Below, one piece after another: positions 7,526 to 15,341 of a DNA stretch of 29,918 nucleotides (within the stretch, counting starts at the first letter, position 1; every line of letters begins with the position of its first letter). Source of the DNA: Lentisphaeria bacterium (GTDB lineage: Bacteria > Verrucomicrobiota > Lentisphaeria > Victivallales > UBA1829); contig DPDG01000022.1 of assembly GCA_003526375.1 (NCBI GenBank), positions 1 to 29,918 on the forward strand. The letters run 5' to 3'. Made by a program: the position numbers and the translations under genes. The notes under the pieces are model-generated. The model did no database searches and had not been told where the DNA came from. It saw only the letters and a program-made list of their open reading frames with translations.

Positions 7526-9607
7526 ATGAATTCGAGAGAGAAAATCAGAGCCGTCAGTTGGTGGCTCACATGGAAAGACCTGCAATGGCCCGATGACGAT
7601 GTCGCAGACGCCATCGAACGGCGCGCCGATGCCGCCGCCGAAGCGGGAGTGAACTGCGCCGTCATTTTCGGAGCGCATTTCCGCTGGGACTATCTGCCGC
7701 TGTGGGACAACCTTCACGATCTGCTCGGGACGATCCGCGGCGCGCTTCACCGGCGCGGCATCCGGCTGTTCGATCATCATTCGGCAGTTCTGACACACCG
7801 TTACTCCGGTATCGAGGAGGCGCGCGCAATGCGCACCTTCAACAAACATCACATCCCGTTTGCCCCCAGCCGTGAAGTCGCTTCGACCTGGACTTTCCAC
7901 GGCGAGCATCTGAACGACTGGCGCATGATCGACATCACGACAGGAAGGCCGGTCTTCCTGAAAGCCTATACGGCGGAGGAGTTCTGCATCAACAATCCGG
8001 GATTCCGGCGGGCTTACTGCGAATACGTGAAAATGCTGGTGTCCGCTTCAGGCATCGACGGCCTGATGTGCGACGACGGCTTTTTCTACTCCGGCTGGAC
8101 CAGTTGCGGCTGTCAATGGTGCCGGAAAAAGTTCCGGGAGGAATACGGGCATGAACTTCCGCCCGTGGAGGACCTGACCTTCTGGGGCAACTATTCCAGC
8201 GAAGCGTTCAAGGACTGGATCGAAATGCGTTTCGCCTCGACAAGAGAATTTCTGGAGGCGGTCCGCAGCGTTCTCGGCGACGGATATCCGCTGATGGCAT
8301 GTTGTTCCAGCAGCGCCAACTACGAAATGGCGAAGTTCGCCCTGACCTATCAGGAATTCTGCAAGCCATGCAATTACATCATGCTGGAAATGACCGGCAA
8401 CACTCCCGAACTCGACGGATGCTGGAACAGGCATTTCCCCGAACAGGCGCTGCACCTGGGGCTGGCGGCGGAATACGGATATCCGTGTCTGGGGCTGGGA
8501 TACGGCTACACGGAAACGACTGCGGACTTCATCTGGGCGTTCAATCAGTTCCTCGGCAGTTCGACATGGTTCAGCACATTGAAAGGGCGGCTCGGACTGC
8601 CGGATTCCGTAACATCACGTCTCAAAGATGATCCGGAACTGGTGGGACATGCCTACAACTGGGAGAAAGATCACACGGAACTCCTCGACGGCGAAACCGA
8701 TACGGAAACGGCTGTCTTCTTCTCCCGCTGGACACGCGACTACTACGGCATGACGCAGGAAGATTACGGCAGGGATTACGACCGGTGCTGTATCGACCTG
8801 CTGGACCACAATATCACATTCGACGTCGTTTCACGCATTCCTGAAAAAGGGAAGTACCGGGTGCTGGTCATCTGCTCCGCAATCTGCCTGGACGATTCGG
8901 AATACGCCGCTTTGAGCCGGTTCCTGGCGGACGGCGGCTGTGTCATAGCCGGCGGTCCGGTCGGCTGTCGCGACAAACGCGCCCTCCCCCGCCCGGAGCC
9001 CTGGCTCTCCCGATACGGCATAACATGCGACGTGAAAGAACCGGAACGTCCCGCATCGTTCCCGCCGTCAGCCGGAATGCGCCCTGAGATGCCTGTCTGC
9101 ACCGGCAGCTTCCGGGGAAACAGGGTCAGTCATAAAGAATGGATCAGGACGGAAGACGGTTCCGGCAGTCTGCTCTGGACTCCGGGGCGCATGCAGAGCG
9201 ATTCGCAGGAAATGAATCTGCCCGCAGTAATCAGGCGCATGACTGTATCCGCCATTGATTTTCCGGGCGTCTCCTGCCGGGGCTGGAGATTCCGCCGCTT
9301 CCGCGGCAGAAACGGACAGTTGATTCTCCATGCTCTCGCCTCCGCCTTTGAAGTCGAAACCATGAAGGAGCTGGAAAAACAGCGTAAGAATCCGCGCGGA
9401 AATCACCTGATTTCCGGTATCCGCCGCAAAGACAGTTCTTCGGAAATCACTCTGAAAATCAATGTCCCCTGCCGTTCGGCAAAACTGTATGCCCCGATGG
9501 CAGGGTTCGAAAAGGAGATCGCAATCGGCAAGGACGGAGAAGTGCATCTGCATCTTCCCGAACATGTTTTTTATTTCATTCTGGAATTCCCGTCCTGCGA
9601 ATCTTGA
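7526..9607 (+). CDS. cytoplasmic GH42-like putative glycoside hydrolase
   Basis: A 693-aa protein without a signal peptide. The first 400 residues look like a TIM barrel, with LMCDDGFFYSG leading into SCGCQWCRKKF; C194, C196 and C199 form a C-x-C-x-x-C cluster as in the GH42 zinc site. Residues about 430-490 (YRVLVICSAICLDDSEYAAL, then GGCVIAGGPVG) resemble the flavodoxin/GATase-like trimerisation domain that follows the barrel in GH42 beta-galactosidases. A beta-rich tail ends the protein. Catalytic acids are not assigned. CAGGA lies 6 bases before the ATG, and the strong terminator at 9653 makes this the last gene of module A. It probably acts on imported oligosaccharides, while the preceding paralogue-like protein acts outside; the sugar is unknown. 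Confidence 0.75.
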   Translation: MNSREKIRAVSWWLTWKDLQWPDDDVADAIERRADAAAEAGVNCAVIFGAHFRWDYLPLWDNLHDLLGTIRGALHRRGIRLFDHHSAVLTHRYSGIEEARAMRTFNKHHIPFAPSREVASTWTFHGEHLNDWRMIDITTGRPVFLKAYTAEEFCINNPGFRRAYCEYVKMLVSASGIDGLMCDDGFFYSGWTSCGCQWCRKKFREEYGHELPPVEDLTFWGNYSSEAFKDWIEMRFASTREFLEAVRSVLGDGYPLMACCSSSANYEMAKFALTYQEFCKPCNYIMLEMTGNTPELDGCWNRHFPEQALHLGLAAEYGYPCLGLGYGYTETTADFIWAFNQFLGSSTWFSTLKGRLGLPDSVTSRLKDDPELVGHAYNWEKDHTELLDGETDTETAVFFSRWTRDYYGMTQEDYGRDYDRCCIDLLDHNITFDVVSRIPEKGKYRVLVICSAICLDDSEYAALSRFLADGGCVIAGGPVGCRDKRALPRPEPWLSRYGITCDVKEPERPASFPPSAGMRPEMPVCTGSFRGNRVSHKEWIRTEDGSGSLLWTPGRMQSDSQEMNLPAVIRRMTVSAIDFPGVSCRGWRFRRFRGRNGQLILHALASAFEVETMKELEKQRKNPRGNHLISGIRRKDSSSEITLKINVPCRSAKLYAPMAGFEKEIAIGKDGEVHLHLPEHVFYFILEFPSCES

Positions 9608-9652
9608 AACAGGCTTGTCTCCTCCTGAAACTCATACTATTCCAGGATAACA

Positions 9653-9693
9653 CCCCCTCTCAGAAAGTGCGGCACAGGCTTTTTGAGAGGGGG
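9653..9693 (+). terminator. rho-independent terminator of module A
   Basis: CCCCCTCTCA (9653-9662) pairs with TGAGAGGGGG (9684-9693), and the stem continues inward through one G-U pair to 15 bp. TTT follows directly, with a further T6 after a short gap. Confidence 0.88.
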
Positions 9694-9751
9694 TTTCGCA
9701 TGTTTTTTCCTCTTTTTTCATAAAAATATATATTTTTTCGGAAACAGGGTA

Positions 9752-9780
9752 TTGACATTACCTTTCTAGTAAGCTATAAT
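9752..9780 (+). promoter_or_regulatory. consensus sigma70 promoter of module B
   Basis: TTGACA at 9752-9757, a 17-base spacer and TATAAT at 9775-9780. The spacer contains a small inverted repeat, TTAC (9758-9761) / GTAA (9769-9772), that could be part of an operator. The ten bases TATTGACATT around the -35 box also occur at the module A promoter. Confidence 0.8.
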
Positions 9781-9815
9781 ATAAAGCAGAGACAAAAGAG
9801 GATGAATGTCATCAG

Positions 9816-10886
9816 ATGAGCAGCAAGGGTAAAAGTATTGAACTGGCGCAGGGATTCCGCGAGAAGATCCGCTCCGGGGAATGGGCGGCAGGAACGAAGT
9901 TCGAGCCGATCCAGAAACTTGCCGCGGACTGCGGCACATCCGTCGCCACAATCAGCAAGGTCTTCGAAATACTGGAAAACGAAGGTCTGATCGAACGCCT
10001 GAACGGACTGGGAGTTTATGTCAGGGAACAGGTGAAATACCGCTTTGCCGTCATCTTCGATTCGCGTGCCGAGCTGGGCGCTTTCGCACATAAGGCAATC
10101 TTCATGAAATATTTCATTGAGAAATGCAGGAGCGGCAATATGAGTTATACGGTGTTTGAAAACGTGGATACTCCGTCCGACTGCCTCCGGGTGCAGAAGC
10201 AGATGAAAACGAATATTTTTGATATTGCCGTCATTGCCAGCAGATGCTTTGCGGAACACTGTGAAAAGTATCTGAAAGACATTCCCGTCTTCCCAATCGG
10301 GCTGTATCCCTACAAATGGCTGAAATGCACCACGAGTTTCACGAATGACTGGATTCAGGATGCCGCGCACCGGCTCCGTCAATACGGTTGCAGCCGGATT
10401 GCGCTTCTCAATCACACGGGAGACACCGCGAGCTGGGAAGCTCCGGAGGTGATGACATTTGAAGGACGATACAGAGAACTGACGGCTGAGGCTCCCGGAA
10501 TCTTTCAGGAAACACTGTATAAAGAGTCCGACACCTCTCCGCGCGGCGGCTACAACATGGCGAGGGAACTGCTTTGCGAGAATGCGGACTGCGGCAAGCT
10601 GGGAATCATCAGTGTGGACTCGATCTTCACAAACGGAATCATTTCGGCAATCTTCCAAAGCCGGAATTCGCTCTGGAAAGACGTTTTCCTGGTATCACAT
10701 GCTAATAAAGGTTCATTGCTGTCTGATTTTCCGGTTCCGATTCTGACCTATGAAGCCGATATCGAACAGCAATGCGGCAGAATCTTCCAACTTGCCGCAC
10801 AATATTTCACCACGGGAAAACGACCGGCGGGCATATCCATGCTTCCCGTTGCATATCATGATCCCATCCAACAAAAACAGTTATGA
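9816..10886 (+). CDS. GntR-family regulator with sugar-binding-type effector domain
   Basis: A 356-aa regulator. Residues about 8-70 are a GntR winged helix (SIELAQGFREKIRSGEW, KLAADCGTSVATISKVFEIL, ENEGLIERL). The remainder resembles a LacI/PBP1-type ligand-binding domain (YRFAVIFDSRAELGAF opening, then two alpha/beta lobes). AAGAGGA at 9796-9802 is 13 bases from the ATG, a rather long spacing, but no better in-frame start exists and other nearby ATGs are out of frame. As first gene of module B behind a consensus promoter, it is likely a self-regulating repressor relieved by a sugar from the module's substrate. It is only distantly similar by eye to the module A regulator, consistent with a different ligand. 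Confidence 0.87.
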   Translation: MSSKGKSIELAQGFREKIRSGEWAAGTKFEPIQKLAADCGTSVATISKVFEILENEGLIERLNGLGVYVREQVKYRFAVIFDSRAELGAFAHKAIFMKYFIEKCRSGNMSYTVFENVDTPSDCLRVQKQMKTNIFDIAVIASRCFAEHCEKYLKDIPVFPIGLYPYKWLKCTTSFTNDWIQDAAHRLRQYGCSRIALLNHTGDTASWEAPEVMTFEGRYRELTAEAPGIFQETLYKESDTSPRGGYNMARELLCENADCGKLGIISVDSIFTNGIISAIFQSRNSLWKDVFLVSHANKGSLLSDFPVPILTYEADIEQQCGRIFQLAAQYFTTGKRPAGISMLPVAYHDPIQQKQL

Positions 10887-10901
10887 AGGAGGTTTGCAGA
10901 A

Positions 10902-13172
10902 ATGAAGTTTCGGCATAGTCTTGTTGCATGCGGCATTTTCTTCCTTGCGGTGCTGTCCTGCCACGGTTCCAGTGTCATTTTCCAGAACGGAAAAACAGAT
11001 TACCGGATTTACGTTGCGCCGGATGCCACGCCGGCGGAAAAGAACGCGGCGGCGGAATTTCAGAAATACTGGAAACTGGCGACGGGAACCGGGATTGCCG
11101 TCAGCGGCAAATATACCGGAAACCGGCAGATTCTCATCGGTCTTTCGCAGGAAGCACAGAAGCTGCTTCCCGGAATCGACCTGAAATCACTGAACAATGA
11201 TGAGATCATCATTGCGCCCGCGAAAGATATGCTGATCCTGTGCGGCGAACGTCCCCGCGGCACTCTGTATGCAGTCTACGAGTTCATGAAAAAATACATG
11301 GGAATCCGGTTCTGGACGGCAAAAGAAGAATCGGTGCCGAAATCCGAAACGATTGCCATGCCGGAAAAAATCTTCCGGTATGCGCCTCCCGTCAAGGTCC
11401 GCCTCCCTTATTTCCGCTCCCTTCTCGAAAATCCTGACTTTGCAGCGAAAATGCACTGCTTCGGACCCAATTACACAAGCTCTCCGGAATGGGGAGGAAA
11501 CCATGTCAACCTGATCGGTCCCTGGCATACCTTCGACCGTTTTCTTCCGGCTTCGCAATATTTAAAATCCAACCCGGAATACTTCAGTCTGCGCGACGGA
11601 AAGCGCACAGGCGGTCAGTTTCAGGGACAGCTCTGCTTGAGCAATCCGGAACTCCGGCAGAAATTTCTGGAGATTGTCCGGGAGGAACTCAGGAAAAATC
11701 CGGACGCGAAGGTCATTTCCGTTTCCCAGAACGACAACGACAACTACTGTCAATGCCCGGAATGTAAAAAAATCGACAAGGCGGGAAAGTCTCCTTCCGC
11801 CTCCGTGATCTCTTTCGTCAACTTCATTGCGGAACATGTGGAGAAAGAGTTTCCCGGCGTTGAAGTGCAGACCTTTGCCTATCAGTATTCCCGCACTCCG
11901 CCAGAGGGAATCGTGCCGAGGAAAAACGTCAGCATTCTGCTGTGCGCCATTGAGGCGGACTTCTCCAAACCGCTTCAAACGACGGGCAACCCGGACAACG
12001 CCGCTTTCCTGAAAGACCTGAAGGCATGGCAGAAAACCGGGGCAAAGCTCGCCATGTGGTATTATGTCTCCAACTTCAACAACTTCCTGCTGCCGCATCC
12101 GAATCTGGAATCATTGAAGAAAGACGTGGGATTCCTGGGAAAACTCTCTCCTTCCATGCTGCTCCTGGAATGCGACGCCGCCAACATCAATCCGATCGGT
12201 GATCTCCTGCCGCTCAAGGTATGGATCGGTGCACACCTTTTATGGAATCCCTCGCTTGATCCGGAAAAGCTCGAAGACGAATTCCTGAACGGATATTACG
12301 GCAAGGCGGCGCCTTATGTAAAGAAATATCTTGATGTCCGGCGCGCGGATGCGCTCAGGAATCCTGAAACCGTCGGCTGTTTCGAGTATACCGCAAAATG
12401 GGTTACGCCGGAACTGCTGTTCCAATGTCTTCAGATACTGGGCGAGGCGCAGAAAGCAGTCGCCGGCACTCCGGTTCCGGCGGAACGGATTTCAATCCTG
12501 TCGAAGCCGTTCGAGTATCTGCTGATCTCCGATTATGCCCGCTGGCAGAAAGAGAAAGATTGTCCCCCGTATGCGGAAGCGGTAAAGATTGCAAGAGACT
12601 ATCTTGATTTCCTTGCCCGCTGCCAGGTGACGCATATCGCATCCACCAACGAAATCGGCGCCACCCGCCGGCAGTTTGAACGGTTCATCAACTATCCGCC
12701 GGAAAAGATGAAACCGCATCCGTTCCTTGCCGGGTTCAAGAACAGAAAAAAGCTCATATTTGAAGAAGACGCATTCATCATTCATGGAGATACCCACGCC
12801 GAGGTCGTGCGGGACGAAAAGGCAAGAAACGGCTGGGCGATCATGCTGAAACACATCGGTCCGTCATGGGCGGTACAGCTTCCCATACGCCCGGAATTCA
12901 ACCTCGGAAAATCTTATGAAGTATACGCCGCCTGCCGTCTGGACAAAAAGGCAAAACACGGTTTGTTCCAGTTCGGAGGCTACGATCTGATCAGACGGGA
13001 ACTTTACATCAATGTCCACCCGGATGCCGACACTCTCGCCGCCGACCGGTATCTCTACATTCCTCTCGGAACACATCGGTTCCGGGGAAAGAGCTATCTG
13101 TTCCTGGATTCAAAAGTGAACCCGGAAATCCAGCGCAGTTATGTCGATCATCTGCTGTTTGTGGAGAAATGA
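10902..13172 (+). CDS. secreted DUF4838-domain protein, putative glycan hydrolase
   Basis: A 756-aa exported protein. The hydrophobic N-terminus ends VLSC-HGS, so it is either an ordinary signal peptide or a weak lipobox with C20. Residues about 30-130 resemble the alpha/beta N-terminal domain of GH67/GH20-type enzymes (PAEKNAAAEFQKYW, RGTLYAVYEFM, MGIRFW). The central region matches DUF4838, including the characteristic SVSQNDNDNYCQCPEC (Q276 to C288). A beta-sandwich-like region closes the protein. The activity of DUF4838 proteins is not established to my knowledge; a glucuronidase- or hexosaminidase-like fold is inferred. AAGGAGG stands 9 bases before the ATG, 15 bases after the regulator. 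Its place beside GH28 and rhamnosidase genes suggests extracellular trimming of a pectin-like glycan. Confidence 0.85.
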   Translation: MKFRHSLVACGIFFLAVLSCHGSSVIFQNGKTDYRIYVAPDATPAEKNAAAEFQKYWKLATGTGIAVSGKYTGNRQILIGLSQEAQKLLPGIDLKSLNNDEIIIAPAKDMLILCGERPRGTLYAVYEFMKKYMGIRFWTAKEESVPKSETIAMPEKIFRYAPPVKVRLPYFRSLLENPDFAAKMHCFGPNYTSSPEWGGNHVNLIGPWHTFDRFLPASQYLKSNPEYFSLRDGKRTGGQFQGQLCLSNPELRQKFLEIVREELRKNPDAKVISVSQNDNDNYCQCPECKKIDKAGKSPSASVISFVNFIAEHVEKEFPGVEVQTFAYQYSRTPPEGIVPRKNVSILLCAIEADFSKPLQTTGNPDNAAFLKDLKAWQKTGAKLAMWYYVSNFNNFLLPHPNLESLKKDVGFLGKLSPSMLLLECDAANINPIGDLLPLKVWIGAHLLWNPSLDPEKLEDEFLNGYYGKAAPYVKKYLDVRRADALRNPETVGCFEYTAKWVTPELLFQCLQILGEAQKAVAGTPVPAERISILSKPFEYLLISDYARWQKEKDCPPYAEAVKIARDYLDFLARCQVTHIASTNEIGATRRQFERFINYPPEKMKPHPFLAGFKNRKKLIFEEDAFIIHGDTHAEVVRDEKARNGWAIMLKHIGPSWAVQLPIRPEFNLGKSYEVYAACRLDKKAKHGLFQFGGYDLIRRELYINVHPDADTLAADRYLYIPLGTHRFRGKSYLFLDSKVNPEIQRSYVDHLLFVEK

Positions 13173-13242
13173 GCTCTGCCTGCAAAGGCATGAATTCAAA
13201 TACATAAAATAAAATTTCAAAACGTAGGAAAGGGTGACAGTC

Positions 13243-13989
13243 ATGAAAAAAGAATTCAGCTCAAATGGGACGCCGCAATGTGGGAAGCGCCTGATATGGC
13301 GCAGAATGCAGATTTTCACATTAATAGAATTGCTTGTCGTTATAGCGATCATCGCCATCCTTGCCGGAATGCTGCTTCCGGCACTGAACAAGGCAAAAAG
13401 CAAGGCCAGAGCCGTCAGTTGCCTGAATAATATAAGGCAGGTTGGACAGACCTTCCTGCTGTATGCCTCCGATTCACAGGATTTCATTCTTGCCAATATC
13501 GCCAACAACCGCTCTTATTACGGAATCAATCAGGTCAACCCGTATTTTACCAACCTGGCAAAGAATGGAAAGATTGATGTCTTGCGCTGTCCGGCACAGC
13601 CGGTGAAAGACATAAACGACTACCCCAACGAATGCTATGGGATGGCATGGGACACCCCCAATGTTCCGGCGGGTGTTGCCACATACGATTGGGACAACGC
13701 GATTACATACATCAAACTCAGCCGCGCCAAAAACAGCTCCGCATGGGGTTTTCTGTTTGACAGTTACGATTTCGGCACACAGACGCAACGCCCCTACATC
13801 GAACCGCAGTATGAACGCTTTTCCTCTTACAGCAGGCGCCATGCCGGTTTCTGCAACAGTTTCTTCATGGACGGTCATGCGGCGGCGTTGAACAAGCAGG
13901 GACTGGTTGATCTTTCCAAAGCCGCCGCATGGCCCGATTCGGTCATTTACTCCTACGACGAAAAGAACAGACCGGAGAAACTCCGCTGA
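13243..13989 (+). CDS. prepilin-type H-X9-DG pseudopilin (module B)
   Basis: A 248-aa protein. A long basic, Cys-containing leader of about 24 residues (ending LIWRRMQI) precedes FTLIELLVVIAIIAILAGM, the prepilin processing and membrane segment. SRRHAGFCNSFFMDGHAA supplies the H-X9-DG motif. The ATG at 13243 is chosen because AGGAAAGGG (13226-13234) is correctly spaced; the in-frame GTG at 13234 lies inside that site. Residue -1 to the predicted cut is Ile, not Gly. The stop TGA overlaps the ATG of the GH28 gene (TGATG at 13987-13991), so the two are translationally coupled, linking the pseudopilin directly to pectinase-like enzymes. The C-terminal domain differs from the other pseudopilins here. 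Confidence 0.9.
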   Translation: MKKEFSSNGTPQCGKRLIWRRMQIFTLIELLVVIAIIAILAGMLLPALNKAKSKARAVSCLNNIRQVGQTFLLYASDSQDFILANIANNRSYYGINQVNPYFTNLAKNGKIDVLRCPAQPVKDINDYPNECYGMAWDTPNVPAGVATYDWDNAITYIKLSRAKNSSAWGFLFDSYDFGTQTQRPYIEPQYERFSSYSRRHAGFCNSFFMDGHAAALNKQGLVDLSKAAAWPDSVIYSYDEKNRPEKLR

Positions 13990-15341
13990 TGAACACGATT
14001 TCTTTGGATATCCGCAGTTTCGGCGCGGACACTCAGCATTCCGACAATGCCCCGTTCATTCAGAAAGCGGTTGATTCGGCGGCGGAATCCGGCGGCGGGC
14101 GCGTAACCATTCCTGACGGCACGTTCCGTTCCGGGATGATCGAACTGCGCAGTCATGTGGAACTGCATCTCAGTCACGGCGCCTGCCTGAAAAGTGTTCT
14201 GGAAGCAATACCGGACCCCTTGTCAAAGGCGATCGAGCCGACGACCAACAACCGCCGCTGGCTGATCGGCGGAATCGGCGTCAAGGGCGCCGCCATTACC
14301 GGAGACGGTATCATCGACGGCAGCGGAAGCGATTTCTGGGAGATAGACCCGGAGAAAGAATATCCGCTGTTCGGACAGAGATACTGGCCGAAGTTCCACC
14401 GTCCCAAAGGCCTGATCCATTTCCGCAACTCGGAGCATATCGCCCTGAAAGATTTCACCTTGAAGAACGCCCCCTGCTATGCCGTCTGGCTCCTGGGGTG
14501 CGATGGATGTTCCCTCACCCACCTGAAAATCACGGCGCCTCTGGAAAGTCCCAATACCGACGGAATTGACCTGGACTGCTGTTCCTCCGTCACCGTTTCC
14601 GGCTGTGACATCAGCACCGGCGATGACGCAATCGCGATCAAGAGCGATATCGACGAACTCGGTTATCACAAAATATGTGAAAAGATCACGGTGTCCAACT
14701 GCCGGCTGCGCACAAGTTCCTGCGGCATCCGTGTGGGATACGAAGGCGACGGAGAACTGAGGGACTGCGTTTTTCAGGACAACGTCATCTATCAGTCCAT
14801 GATCGGAATCTCCATCATGTCCGTGCTCGACCCGGAAAACCCGCGCGGCACTCTGATCAGACATGGAGCCTGGATTCACGACATCACGTTTTCCGATATG
14901 GCGATTGACGCGGAACAGACCTTCAATCTGCAACACCTGAAAATGGGCGGAGACGTTCTTTCCGGGAAAATCAGCCGGATTCATTTTAAGAATCTGGATG
15001 CGACGGCACACCGGGGAAGCTACATCGGCGGACTGCGTGACCGGAAGATCGAAGATCTGGATTTCCGTCATATCAATATGACGCTGTCCGGTCACATGGG
15101 CAGTGATTTCTGCGACCGTATCCCCGAACCTTATCCGGTCTGGAATGATCTCGCCTATTCGGGAATTCCGTGGGGATTTTACTTCCGGCATGTGGAAAAT
15201 CTCACGATGAAAGACTCCGTCATCCGCTGCGAACAGGCAAGCGGACACTGGCAGGATTGTTTTTTCCGGAGCGACAATGTTTCCGGTCAATCGTTTTCCA
15301 ATGTCTCCTACAACAGAGAGGTCAGTGAATATGTCCATTGA
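13989..15341 (+). CDS. GH28-family (polygalacturonase-like) right-handed beta-helix protein
   Basis: A 450-aa protein with the Pectate_lyase_3-like opening (DIRSFGADTQHSDNAPFIQKA) and GH28 beta-helix repeats. NTDGID gives N189-T190-D191 and STGDDAIAIKS gives D212-D213, matching two of the family's catalytic blocks. The next block, normally GHG with a catalytic-site His, reads SSCGIRVG with C245 at that place, and no clear RIK motif is seen. No signal peptide is present, unlike most secreted polygalacturonases, so it may act on imported oligogalacturonides or rhamnogalacturonides in the cytoplasm. The start at 13989 overlaps the pseudopilin stop, and GGAGA lies about 10 bases upstream; an upstream in-frame ATG at 13929 falls inside the pseudopilin gene and is rejected. 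The missing His leaves activity uncertain. Confidence 0.87.
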   Translation: MNTISLDIRSFGADTQHSDNAPFIQKAVDSAAESGGGRVTIPDGTFRSGMIELRSHVELHLSHGACLKSVLEAIPDPLSKAIEPTTNNRRWLIGGIGVKGAAITGDGIIDGSGSDFWEIDPEKEYPLFGQRYWPKFHRPKGLIHFRNSEHIALKDFTLKNAPCYAVWLLGCDGCSLTHLKITAPLESPNTDGIDLDCCSSVTVSGCDISTGDDAIAIKSDIDELGYHKICEKITVSNCRLRTSSCGIRVGYEGDGELRDCVFQDNVIYQSMIGISIMSVLDPENPRGTLIRHGAWIHDITFSDMAIDAEQTFNLQHLKMGGDVLSGKISRIHFKNLDATAHRGSYIGGLRDRKIEDLDFRHINMTLSGHMGSDFCDRIPEPYPVWNDLAYSGIPWGFYFRHVENLTMKDSVIRCEQASGHWQDCFFRSDNVSGQSFSNVSYNREVSEYVH

